Part shown: piece by piece, positions 36,188 to 46,284 of the stretch
How the letters are laid out: each line of letters begins with the position of its first letter
Numbering within the stretch: the first letter of the stretch is position 1
Source: Linnemannia schmuckeri
Lineage: Eukaryota > Mortierellomycota > Mortierellomycetes > Mortierellales > Mortierellaceae
DNA: 64,000 nt
Assembly: GCA_029449235.1 (NCBI GenBank)
Contig: JANATG010000007.1
Location: 1,364,001-1,428,000 of the forward strand
Direction: 5' to 3'
Notes under the pieces: generated by a model
What the model was told of the DNA's origin: nothing
The model's database searches: none
Seen by the model: the letters and a program-made list of their open reading frames with translations, nothing else
Translations under genes and position numbers: made by a program

Positions 36188-37245
36188 CTTGCAAACGAAC
36201 ACAAAAGAAAACAAACAAATAGCGAATGACTCCCATAAAGGAAAGATGAACGAAAAGTAGTGACTTACGGAACGTTGGACATGGACTCCATGCCTCCAGC
36301 AACCATGACATCACGGGCACCGGTCTGGAGGCTCTGGGCAGCGAGCATGACGGCCTTCAAGCCCGAGGCGCAAACCTTGTTGATGGTGGTAGCCTCGGTG
36401 GTGAGGGGGCATCCAGCGCCCAAGGCAGCCTGGCGGGCGGGGGACTGACCAACGTTGGCCTGGAGGACGTTGCCCATGTAGACCTCCTCGACCTGATCGG
36501 CCTTAATGCCTAAAGAAATAAAGGAATGGAAATTTAAGCGAGTGTGTAAAATTAAGGTGCTTAGTTACAGTTCTTTCTTTTTTGCTCATTGTCCGTGGGA
36601 TGGTGACAAAAGGGCCAAAGCAAATGTGGGGAAAAGGGGAAAAGAGGAAAAGGGGGTATGCGGGTGCAGTCCAACAGGGTGGCAGGGTGTACGTTCCAGA
36701 CTCGAAAGAGTCAGGAGGGAGACATACCAGCCTTCTCAATGGCACCGCGGATGGCAATGGAGCCGAGCTGGGGAGCAGAGAAGCTCTTCAAGGCACCGTT
36801 GAAGCAGGCAACAGGGGTGCGGACAGCACTGACAATGACAACCTCCTATTATTTTTGTGTCAACAATGAGATGAGGAATCAGAAAAAATGAATGGAGAGG
36901 AAGAGGGGAGAGAGATGCGTGATGATGTTAGTTAACACACTCCCTCTAGCTTCTTCTGTCCTTGTTGGTGGATGAGTCCAAAGATGTGCGTCAGGGACCT
37001 GAGGGAACCCGAGGGTCCCGCCTTGTTCTTTCCCCCTGATTTTTCCCACGCTTACGTTGAGGCCCTTGACGGTGCTGTATGAGCGAATCTATATTTTTGA
37101 ACAACAGAAAATAATACAGCCGTTGTCAGCGAAGGGTAAAGTAACAACTGTCGAGTGAATGAATGAATAGAAAGAGAAATGTTACATGCGAACATGGTTG
37201 TGCATGTACCTGGTTGAAGAGAGGGGTGGTCTTGGTGGCGAACAT
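35139..37245 (-). CDS. Acetyl-CoA C-acetyltransferase (thiolase), probably mitochondrial
   Basis: Six-exon model, complement of 35139..35844, 35989..36081, 36269..36509, 36728..36845, 37056..37088, 37210..37245; 408 aa. Thiolase II hallmarks: the acyl-accepting Cys109 in NKVCASGLKA, NEAFSVVA, GGAVGLGHPIGSSGSR and the C-terminal AICNGGGAASAM. It condenses two acetyl-CoA to acetoacetyl-CoA or runs the reverse reaction in ketone/isoleucine breakdown. The first two exons are tiny (36 and 33 bp) and together encode MFATKTTPLFNQ plus IRSYSTVKGLN, a basic, Ser-rich, acid-free leader that looks like a mitochondrial targeting peptide. This favours the mitochondrial ACAT1 type over the cytosolic Erg10 type. 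Intron 4 (36082..36268) contains a 30-nt poly-T run. All phases match. Confidence 0.93.
36158..36187. repeat. Poly-T tract, 30 nt, inside a thiolase intron
   Basis: An uninterrupted 30-T run on + (poly-A in the thiolase transcript) within intron 36082..36268. Confidence 0.9.
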
Positions 37246-38369
37246 GGCGGTGCGGTGTGATGGATGGAGTGGAGAGAAAGAAGTGAAGATCAAAGAAAAA
37301 AATGTAGTCGCACTCTTTATAGTAGACATCACGTGCGAGTAGGTCGAGACCAAAGGCACTTGATAGGTTCCCTATTTCGACCCGTTTGGGTCAACCATAC
37401 ACCATTTCAAGTCGCCTTTTTGTCAGCAAGTGCGAACTGGCATTCCACACACTGGCAACACAACCAGAACAATAGATCGTGTGTTCATTTAGAGGTTTGA
37501 CGACGATCGATAAATGACAACGTGTTCTGTTGCCTACCTCTTGTTAACTAGACGAAGTGCTCGTTATTGTTTTTCCTGTTGTCTTCAAAAGAGCGGGGAA
37601 CGGTTTCCCCAAAGAACGCAGCAACAACAATGCAACAAGGAAGAACAGGGGACAGAGTTGATGCTAAAATCACATAATTGAAAAGGAAAAAAAGGAAAAA
37701 AAGGAAAAAAAAAAGGAAAAAAAAGGAAAAAAAAGGAAAAAAAAAGGAAAAGAGACAGATGTAGCTGTTGCTGTTTATTCTCGAGTGCCTTGGTAGAATA
37801 CTGCTAAGAAGTCTCTATTCTAGAAACGCAGACAATGCAGGGTTTAACTACATAGAAGAGGAGTGTGGAGTCAAGGACCAAGTTAAAAAAATGCGGGGTA
37901 GAGTGAGGCCCCACTCGTTCCATGCTTGATGAGTGTGAGTCGAGGTGGAGCAAAGGGACACAAAGCAGCAAGCAAACCTATTGGCTCGTCCTCTCTTCTC
38001 TTTATCTGACTTTCTGCAGGGGTGTGGTCGTTGCTGATGCTCTTCTTCTCCTTTCCTTTTCTTTTTTTGTATCTTTTTTTTGTCTGAGCTTCGCACCCTC
38101 ACCCCTCACTTACCCTTCCCTTCCCTTTTCCCTTTCTTTACGTTTTTTTCACACACAGTAACGACCACTTCTCTTCTCCTTGTCTTGGGCCGTATTTCTC
38201 CTCTCTGCTTAACTGTCACCGTCCACTGTGCCGTAGCACCGCTCGTACACTCTTATCTTACCCCGCCTGAGCCAAGGTTTCACTCCCACCCAGCCCCCAT
38301 CTTCAATACAAACAAACAGCATCCTCGAAAACAACCCCCACGCTCAAAAAAAACAAACACATCTCTCTA
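37246..38369. promoter_or_regulatory. Divergent intergenic region between thiolase and the repeat protein
   Basis: 1.12 kb containing both promoters. It includes an A-rich GGAAAAAA array (listed separately) and a long CT-rich leader at about 37990-38200 on + before the ATG at 38370. No gene is seen. Confidence 0.45.
37681..37750. repeat. Degenerate GGAAAAAAA tandem array
   Basis: About eight units of GG followed by 6-9 A in 70 bp. A microsatellite-like A-rich array, strand-asymmetric, with no transcript evidence. Confidence 0.85.
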
Positions 38370-40031
38370 ATGACCGACCACCATGGACAACTGGCCCATG
38401 TGCCTGTTCAACAAGGCCCCTCCGTGCCTCCCTCCGAGTTTGTCTACCAGCTCATCCTCGAACAGTTCTGGGGCGACGGTGTCTCCAAACGCGAGATCCG
38501 CTCCGTCTACACCACCGCAAACGACGCCAACGCCGCCTGCCACGATTACCTCCTCAGGACTTGGCCTCGGGATCAATTCACTCTCTACGAAATCGGAGCC
38601 TCGCCACAACGACCCGAGCTCGCCAAGGTCTCGGCCCAGATCAATGGCGACCGATTCCACGTCTGGATCGAGCGACACACATGGGAGGGCATCCTTGACT
38701 TTACTTCCAAGGCTATTGCCAAACGCGCCGGAAAGGGACCCAATGCCTATATTCTCCAGCGAACCATAAAGGACGCCTCAGGAGGCAAGCGACGGTCGAC
38801 GACACGAGGAATCTATGCGACAAGGCAATTGGCCAAGCAGGCCTTGGCTCAGGACGAACCACCCTCGGAATGGTCGTCAAACCAAGGATATGTGTTGGAG
38901 CCAGGCGGGGAGTATGCCCACGCATTGTCGCCCTCAGGAAAAACAGCATGGCTCTTTATCGAGGTCAGGCCGCTCTACATGAACTATGCCCGTCTGGACC
39001 AGGAGGAGCACCACCATCACAACCAGGACGGAACAGGAACGGCTCTGGACGGGGAACCTTCATCTAGCCACCTCGGTAACTCAGCCATGAACCCTATTAG
39101 TCTCGACCACCCAGAGGAGGGCACATCATCTTCCGTTCCCCCTTCTCCCTCGACTCTTTTGCATCCCAACCATCTCGGCCGATTCTCACTCGACAACCCC
39201 TTCTCACCCATGTCCTCGAACCCAGACGAGGCTGGCGCATTTGTCTATCTGGTTCTTCAACTCAAGACCATCCCATATACTCCGCCCATCCTGACGGTCG
39301 AAGCCGTCGCATACGAGATGGAGGTTGCCAATCGTTTTGGTATCGCCCTCTTGGAGGGATTCAATGGACCCGACATTTTGCTGACGCCCACTTTCCGAGA
39401 CGACGGATGCCTCCAGGTCAGCACAGAGCAACCGTCCAGGGATGAGGGTTTGACGGTTTGGGTCGAGAAGCGCGCGGTTGTTTTAGGCGACGAGGCCATT
39501 GACTTTGACTTGGTCTCGGAGCATGGGTCGATTCAATCCAATCGAGTGGAGCACGAGCGGGATGTCGCTTCGCCTCATCCTTCAGGAGCATCAGCACACA
39601 GCAGTAACGACAAAGGAAGAGCTCAGAAGCGAGAGGAACCAGAGGATGGATTCGAGGCCATAGGACGGTCAACAGCGGCACAAACAGCACATCACTCCAA
39701 AGCAGCCCGAGTATTACCATCCGTCACCGCCGCCGAGGAGCATACGAGGAAAGAAGTCATTATCAGTGGCCGGTATAAGGTTATTGCAGCAGGAACATCA
39801 CCCGTGTCAACGGCAACCCCTGGATCGTGTATGGAGTTTTCTGAGGAGTTGGCAACTGCTATTGTCGCGGCTAGGATGAAGTTCTATAGCGAACTGACTC
39901 TTCTGGATATCGCGTCGTTGGAGGTCCAAGACAAGCTTGAAATCGAGGACGATCGGTCGATCCAAGCACGCTCACGAGCCCACCCATCGTCTGTATTGCT
40001 GGAAATGAGAGTCGAGGACAGCCAAGCATGA
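38370..40031 (+). CDS. Protein of unknown function with three or more internal repeat modules
   Basis: Single exon, 553 aa; the start follows a CT-rich leader. No named catalytic domain is seen. The protein repeats a module: a Tyr/Val strand and Ala-rich helix (VYTTANDANAACHDYL; GIYATRQLAKQALAQ; AVAYEMEVANRFG), then a strand ending in Trp/Phe with acidic and basic residues (RFHVWIERHTWE; AWLFIEVRPLY; LTVWVEKRAVVL). A fourth, weaker copy may start at KYKVIAAGTSP near the C-terminus. The copies are separated by Ser/Pro/His-rich linkers (for example EEHHHHNQDG). Similar A-x-x-A ... WVE units occur in short fungal proteins of unknown role, from family memory. There is no signal peptide or TM, so it is probably cytosolic or nuclear. 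Possible poly-A signal at 40129-40134. Confidence 0.8.
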   Translation: MTDHHGQLAHVPVQQGPSVPPSEFVYQLILEQFWGDGVSKREIRSVYTTANDANAACHDYLLRTWPRDQFTLYEIGASPQRPELAKVSAQINGDRFHVWIERHTWEGILDFTSKAIAKRAGKGPNAYILQRTIKDASGGKRRSTTRGIYATRQLAKQALAQDEPPSEWSSNQGYVLEPGGEYAHALSPSGKTAWLFIEVRPLYMNYARLDQEEHHHHNQDGTGTALDGEPSSSHLGNSAMNPISLDHPEEGTSSSVPPSPSTLLHPNHLGRFSLDNPFSPMSSNPDEAGAFVYLVLQLKTIPYTPPILTVEAVAYEMEVANRFGIALLEGFNGPDILLTPTFRDDGCLQVSTEQPSRDEGLTVWVEKRAVVLGDEAIDFDLVSEHGSIQSNRVEHERDVASPHPSGASAHSSNDKGRAQKREEPEDGFEAIGRSTAAQTAHHSKAARVLPSVTAAEEHTRKEVIISGRYKVIAAGTSPVSTATPGSCMEFSEELATAIVAARMKFYSELTLLDIASLEVQDKLEIEDDRSIQARSRAHPSSVLLEMRVEDSQA

Positions 40032-40508
40032 CACTATTCGGAATCATTACACTCATCAACTCACCCACAAACCGGTTTTTCTATCCTCACCTGTTAATGT
40101 AGGATGAATACTTCCAATCCTTCATAGTAATAAATGCGTGCGTTTTCGTTTTCTTATGAATGACGCTCATTGCTTTGTACGAATGTTCCGAATACGTGAG
40201 CGTGGTGCTAAATCATCATTATGATGGTCTTTGTATGTCATTATGATATAGATATAGGGATAGGGTATGCTCAAAGACCCTGGCTCAAGTTGGTGTAGTC
40301 TATCACCCAATGGAGATATTCATGACCCTGCTGGAGCTGGTCCAAGATGGACTAGCCTTCCGTCCGCTGGAAATGTGTAATATTCGCGTCACTTCTCCAC
40401 ACCTGCCCCGATTTGCGTATAAAAGGAGGTCGTCGCGACTTTATATTTTCATCAACTCACCAATCAAACTCACACACTTAAACAACCACAACAACAAAAC
40501 TATCCAAC
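40032..40508. promoter_or_regulatory. Intergenic region / promoter of the CsbD-like gene
   Basis: 477 bp between two + genes. The left part holds AATAAA (40129-40134) for the upstream gene; the right part holds a TATA box (listed separately). Nothing else is identified. Confidence 0.5.
40418..40425 (+). promoter_or_regulatory. TATA box of the CsbD-like gene
   Basis: TATAAAAG lies 84 bp upstream of the ATG at 40509, a normal distance for a fungal TATA promoter with a short leader. It fits a strongly inducible stress gene. Confidence 0.65.
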
Positions 40509-40793
40509 ATGTCCAACAAGATCTCCAACACCTACAACGAGGCCATGGGAAGCGCCAAGGAGAAGCTCGGTCACGCCACCCACAACGAGCGCATGGCTGG
40601 AGCCGGTGCTGCCCAGAAGACCGACGCTCAGATCAACCAGCAGAACCAGAAGGCGCAGACCCACGCCCACGGAGTCGGACACAACATCCAAGGCGAGACC
40701 CAGAAGGCCGCCGGCACCCTCACCAACGATCAGTCCCTCAAGGCCCGCGGACACGCCAATGATGCCCTCGGTGACGCCCAGCGCTCTTATTAA
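40509..40793 (+). CDS. CsbD-like hydrophilic stress protein
   Basis: Single exon, 94 aa. It is very hydrophilic, rich in Ala/Gln/His/Lys/Asn, and lacks Cys and Trp. It starts MSNKISNTYNEAMGSAKEKL, and the GSAKEKLG and NIQGETQKAAGTLTND segments match the CsbD-like repeat pattern seen in bacterial and fungal stress proteins. Fungal relatives are small hydrophilins/LEA-like proteins induced by stress; the molecular role is unclear. A clear TATA box and an A/C-rich leader precede the start, and AATAAA at 41033-41038 can end the transcript. The high, strongly biased use of C-ending codons suggests high expression (inference). Confidence 0.85.
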   Translation: MSNKISNTYNEAMGSAKEKLGHATHNERMAGAGAAQKTDAQINQQNQKAQTHAHGVGHNIQGETQKAAGTLTNDQSLKARGHANDALGDAQRSY

Positions 40794-41442
40794 GCTGGGA
40801 GACCCCTTCCTTCCGGCTTCGGTCCATTTAGTTTGATGTAGTCCCCTTCGACATGATTTTTTTTCCACATTTGCAGTTTTTCCCTTCTCTTGCAGTCCCA
40901 CTTCTGTCGTGATCATTGACTATGATGGTCCTGACACCTTTTCTCTACTCTTTTGTATACTTTCCCTCTCTTTCCCTTTTTTTTTTCTCTACTCGCACAA
41001 CCCACGTATCTCTGCGTGCATGGAAACTTGTAAATAAAGAACACAGCATGTTGCCAGTAATTTGATCATCCCTGACCCTGAAAGAAGCTATTAAAATGGC
41101 ACGAGAAGTAAGCGAGGACTTACAACACCACGCTGTCTCCGAGAAAGGGAAATGCTTATCTCGCTTCCAAGCTTCGTTCAGAAACACACGGAATAACAAA
41201 GAGAAAACTATAGGTCGCAGATGTTTGTGGGAGCAAAAAAGTGCAGATAAAACGAGAACTCGGGCTTTTCTTTTCTGTCTCTCCTTTTTCTTATTCCTTT
41301 TTATTCACCCTCTCACTTCTCTTCTCTCTCTCCCCACTCTCCACTTTCTACCTTCGACTTTTTCCCTCACAGTTACCCTTCATTGATATACTTTCTACTT
41401 GTCTTTCTTTACTTTAGTGAAAGCAAAATCATTTACTCAAAA
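40794..41442. other. Intergenic region
   Basis: 649 bp: 3' UTR of the CsbD-like gene with AATAAA at 41033-41038, then a CT-rich leader (about 41265-41420) of the hydrolase gene. No additional gene is seen. Confidence 0.5.
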
Positions 41443-43644
41443 ATGGACCACATCATCCACCTCTTCACGAGCGGTCCTTCGGCGCTCTGTTCATCCCTCC
41501 AAGACACTCCAATCTCAATCGTTGTACCGTTCATAACCATCACCGCTGCCGTTCTCATTGTCCTATTCTCGCTCTACCGCACCTATGCCGTCTCTCCCGT
41601 CATTCTGATCCACAACAAGACCCCTGCCTCAATTACCATCTACGATTCCAATACCGATACCACAAAGCGCGAAGATCTGGTCGAGTACATTAAGAAGAAA
41701 TGCCCTTCCTTGTTTGGACCTGGTGCGGTGTTCAGACCCACACCTTGGTTGGCGAATGGACATTTACAGACTGCTTGTTCGGCTATGAAGGGGTTTGAGA
41801 ATCTTTATCAAATTGATTATCATCGGTAAGTGGCCTTCTAGTGAAAGAAATTTTTTAATTTTCCTTTTTACGGGTTTATTCTGAGCTTTTGGTTCTCGAT
41901 TCTTTTTTTTTTCTTTCTTTACTGCTTTCAGGAAGGAGGAGGAAGAGTACTGAAAGAGTATATTCCGTATTCTTTTGGTATTTGGTGGACAGTTGAAGCG
42001 GTCGAGATGAAAAGAAAGGAATCCAAAGAAGATTTCTGCATGAAAACGGTGTGAGTGTGAGAAAAGGGGTGTGGAAGGATGATGTTCGCTCGAGCGAGCA
42101 TAAAAGGTAAGTGGTCGGGCAAAAAAAAATAAATAATAAGGGGCAAAAAGGAACAGAGAAATAGATGGTATTCATTCTACCATAAACCACAACAGTTGGT
42201 CGTCTTTTCACCCTTATACTCCAATTGTCCAATGTCCGCTTTCTTTTTTGAAAGAAAAAAAAAAAGAGAGTTTTGCGTTTCTACAATTCCATCCATCTGT
42301 TTATTTTGTTTGTGTTTGTCTGTGCACGCCGTTTCTGGGATGGACCCGTTTTTTTTCTTTTTTTTCCTCTTTGATGTTGTTTGTCGCTTATGCGACATGA
42401 GCCCATCCTCTGTCGCTGTTTTTTGCAATGCAGACTAAACAGGCTTACAATGCGACTTGATCTTTCATAAGCATAAACCCAGAGCATCTTACTCTTTTCT
42501 CCCATGACAGAAGAAAAAGCACGCTAACCCACTCTATACATTCTCGCATCCTTTTTCTTAGTGAACTACTCTCAACTCCCGACGGTGGAACGGTCTCGAT
42601 CGACTGGGCACCCTCCCTTGACCAACTCCCCGCAGACAGCACTCCCACGTTAGTCCTCCTCCACGGATTGACAGGCGGCAGTTACGAATCCTACATCCGC
42701 GCTCTGGTCGACCACGTCACCAAGATCTACAGCTACCGCTGTGTTGTCTTCAATGCCCGCGGATGTGCCAACACTCAAGTCACCTCGCCTCAATTGTTCT
42801 CGGGTGGTTACACGGAGGATGTCAGGATGGTTGTCAAGCACTTAAGAATGAAGTTGCCAGAGTCCAAGATGATGGGTGTTGGATTCAGTTTGGGATCGAA
42901 TATCTTGATGAACTACATGGGCGAGGAGGGAGACCGGTGTGAGTTCTTGGCTGCTATGTCTGTCGGCAATCCCTTTGACATGCTCGGGTAAGGACCATCT
43001 CCTTCATCTCTGTTTTTTTTTGCGCAATGGCTTATCAAAATTTGGCGTCAATTCGCTTGCTTCTATCGACATGCTAATCTTTCACTGCGTCGTTTCGTTT
43101 GATGGTATGTAGATCGTGCTTGGCGATTGAGCGTGGCTGGTTCACTCGCAGGGTCTACGCCCCAGCCATGGGCGGCAACCTCAAGAAGGTTCTCCTCGAC
43201 CACGCCGATGCCTTTAAGAACAGCAACGTCATCGACCTCGACACCGTCCGCGCCGAAGTGGTCCGTATGCGCCAATTCGATGACCAAGTCACCCGAAAAG
43301 TCTATGGCTACGAAACCGTCTCTCAATACTACCGCGCTGCATCATCTGCCAATCGGATCTTGGCGATCAAAAGGCCGTTCTTGTGTCTCAACGCCCAAGA
43401 TGACCCGATTGCTGTCGATGAGATCCTGCCGAGAGATGAGGTCCGCGCCAACCCGTTTGGATTGATGGCGACCACCGCGCATGGGGGGCATTTGGGATGG
43501 TTTGAAGGGGTGATCAACCCGACTAGGTGGTGTACCAAGCCGCTTGCAGAGTACTGTGCGGCCATCTTTGACGCTGATCGTCGGTCTGTTTCTGAGACCC
43601 GTGTTGCTCCTGGTGCTGTTCGTCATTTCGCTGTTGAAAAGTAA
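41443..43644 (+). CDS. Membrane-anchored alpha/beta hydrolase (ABHD1/3, yeast EEB1/EHT1 family)
   Basis: Model 41443..41825, 42562..42987, 43113..43644; 446 aa; phases match. An N-terminal hydrophobic segment (VVPFITITAAVLIVLFSLY) anchors it in a membrane. The AB_hydrolase_4 landmarks are present: FRPTPWLANGHLQT, LVLLHGLTGGSYESY, the nucleophile elbow VGFSLGSNIL (Ser237), an acid in NAQDDPIA (Asp366 or Asp367) and the catalytic His in TAHGGHLGWFEG (probably His396). Yeast relatives make medium-chain fatty acid ethyl esters by acyl-CoA:ethanol transfer and hydrolyse esters; animal ABHD1/3 act on phospholipids. Substrate here is unknown. Intron 1 is long (736 bp). Poly-A signals lie at 43739-43748. 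Confidence 0.9.
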
Positions 43645-43886
43645 AATACAGGATTTTTGGCAAGGATTAGAGTGTTATAGTCTGGTTGAGTATTGTTGAC
43701 AGCTGATGCATTGGGCCAATTTCTCTGGATCGAAAAGGAATAAATAAAGTCAGTACTTACTGCAGTTATTTCGCTGTGGGTCAAACAAAAGGGCAAAAGC
43801 ATTCAAATTGTTAAACGCGGAAACGATAAAGAAGAATGGTAAAAGCGTTTTTATTCAGAATAAAGAAACTGAGTATGTACATATCT

Positions 43887-45563
43887 TCAGCGCCTCAAAT
43901 TTTTATAGCATTTAGTAGCGAGGGCGTGTCCTTGCTCAGCAGCCAGTTCATACCAATACCAATACCAATACATGGCTTCAAGAAGTCCTGTTGTCCACCA
44001 TGACCATTGTGATGAAACAACCTCATGCTATACTGAGCGCCCGCATGTCCTTGGTTGGTTGCTTTTAGGTACCACTCCATGCCTTCGTTGTAGTCCTGGG
44101 GTACCCCTTAACTGCGTTCATACGTGAGACCGACACTGTGTTCCGCATCTGCGTATCCTTGACGAGCCGCCTTGAGGTACCATTCCATAGCCTGGGAGAA
44201 ATCTTGAGGAACCCTGCCACGACCTGCGTGGTAGTAAATCCCCGCGCTGTACTGAGCGTTGACGAGTCCTTGATTATCGGCCTTGAGAAACCATTCCATG
44301 GCTTGTGAGAAATCCTGTGGAGCGCCTTGACCGCACTCATACAAGATGCCGATATTATGCTGAGCAACCGCATCTCCTTGCTTGGCAGTCTTGAGGTACC
44401 AGAACATCGCCTGAGTATAGTCTTGGGGTGGGCGTTGACTGTCTATGTACTTGTCGCCGATATTGAATTACGCGTCGGCTTGTCCTTGTCCGGCTGCCTT
44501 GAGGTACCGGAACATGGCTTGTTTGTAATCCTGAGGTACGCTTTTCGGCCGTCGTGATACACTAGTCCTGCGCTGTATTGAGCGTGAGCGAATCCTTGGA
44601 CAGCCTTGAGGTACCATTCCAGGGCCCCAGAGAAATCCTGTTGGACACCCTAGCCGTTTTCGTACAACACACCAATATGGAGCTGGGCAGCGATGTGACC
44701 TTGAGTGGCGGCCATAAGGAGCCGAGTGGCGGCAATCGACGAGTCCTGTGAAACTCCTCCTCGACCTTTGAGAAAGAGATGACCGATGCTAAAGAGCGCA
44801 TGCGTGGGACCCTGACGGAGGTTCTTAAGGTAGCACTCCAGCACCATGGAAAGGTCCTGAGGAGGGCAATCCCCCTTTTGTTGTGCAAGGCTCTCAGGCC
44901 AACATGAACTGTAGCCCTTCTCATGGCTTCCTTTGCATTCTTGAGAGAGTGTTGTTTGGCGTTCAATTGAAGGACGTTGTCGATAGTCAGGGTCTGTGAA
45001 GCGGAAAATCGGTTGTTAGGGTAGCGGTCGAAATTATTTCCTGCTCTGATATGGGAGATGGTATTTAAAGGATGAGTGCGAGTCGGCGGGCGAAATGGTA
45101 GCGTCGCCATTGCATCTTATTTCAGGTAGCGAACCGCCTGTAGCGCAATCTGCCTAAGCACCGATGCTTGAGTGTAGGAAACCTCTGCTGGACCTGCTCC
45201 TCCGCTCACAAACACGCCCAAGGCCACGTCTGGCATGGCGGCGATTCGAAATGGCCTCAGTCTAGCACATTATAATAAGAAAAGGCAAGGTCGATGTTAT
45301 GAGTGAAAAACCAGCAAAGATCATTTCGACAGCGAAACAGGGAACACATAATCATTAAACACATACGGGTTGAGATCCCGTCTCTTAAGAAAGGGGAGTG
45401 ACTTGGCTTGGTGCCGCACATGGAGCGCATCATCAAAGACCTGCCGGATATCATCCCAGAGAACAAATGGCTTCTTACTGTCCGGATCCTGATAAATATC
45501 GACATAGAAAATGTCGGCTGGGTCGGGAGCGGCGAGTATGTTTCGACTGTATTTGCTGATAGA
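43887..45563 (-). pseudogene. Decayed Sel1-repeat (HCP-like) gene
   Basis: On the minus strand the sequence encodes a Mortierella-type HCP-like protein. The N-terminal part (about 45563-45366) reads DIFYVDIYQDPDSKKPFVLW, then HVRHQAKSLPFLKRRDLNP. After a likely GT-AG intron (about 45265-45365) it continues LRPFRIAAMPDV. Sel1 repeats follow, such as AMEWYLKAARQGYADAEHSVG and AMEWFLKADNQGLVNAQYSAG. The frame is broken by in-frame stops at 45117-45119, 44650-44652, 44468-44470 and 44108-44110, and by frameshifts near 44910, 44560 and 43990. The last frameshift adjoins a (TATTGG)n microsatellite, after which the terminal repeat YELAAEQGHALATK ends at TGA 43887-43889. Sel1 proteins normally act as adaptors in signalling and ERAD. 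No intact start is found. The three stops inside the Sel1 region sit where other repeats suggest Gln. Confidence 0.85.
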
Positions 45564-46284
45564 CCGTATGCTCTAAAGCAGTTCCTGAGCGAATTCTCCT
45601 TGCCTCATAGCGCGTGAGGGCGACGATGTGTGTATGCATATGAGCAGTGAGAAAAAGAAAGTGTACACTCGAAAGGTGTGATGCGGATGAGCGGGTGATG
45701 GATGATGGTGAATGTGGAACGATGAAAGAACGGAAGACTGAATAGATGAGCAAAGTAATGAGGGTGTGGTTTGTGCGAATTTTGGCATGGTGTGGGGGCA
45801 GTGAGACGTGACATAGCGAGGCTGCATGTATATGATTTTTATCGGTTATCATGAGTGGCAGAGACACATTCGACGCGTTTATTTCACCAGCTACAGGTCT
45901 ATCGTGTGCACCGGAAGTGGACCTAGAAGGCTGCCAATAGTCCATTACATTATCGGCGATGTGAACCTTCAATTAAGAGATAAAAGAGTAGGTTTTGGAA
46001 CAGCTCCTCATGGCTGCTGTTGATGGTGCTTGGCCCTTGCTATTGAACAAAAATGAGGATCGAACGACAGACGATCCCGTTGGCACGGGGAAAAAAAAGT
46101 TGAAAATTTGTTGCCTGAGCGCTCTGTTCTCTCCCCTCCATAAGCCCTGCAGTTTAAAATTCATGCCTTGCTTCCTTTTCTTGTCTCTTTTCATCCTTTT
46201 CTTTTTCTCTTTTCACCCTTTTCTTTTCTCTTTTCTGTATTCACAACGACCAGCAACCCGCCATCGCCAACAAACTCATCCATC
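45564..46284. other. Intergenic region
   Basis: About 720 bp between the decayed Sel1 gene and the Mpo1-like gene. A CT-rich leader on + (46160-46250) precedes the ATG at 46285. No other feature is supported. Confidence 0.5.

Noticed and set aside
43887..45563. Possible reassignment of TAA/TAG to Gln, given stops at Gln positions
   Set aside because: Other genes in the window end normally at TAA and TAG, and this locus also carries frameshifts, so decay is the simpler explanation.
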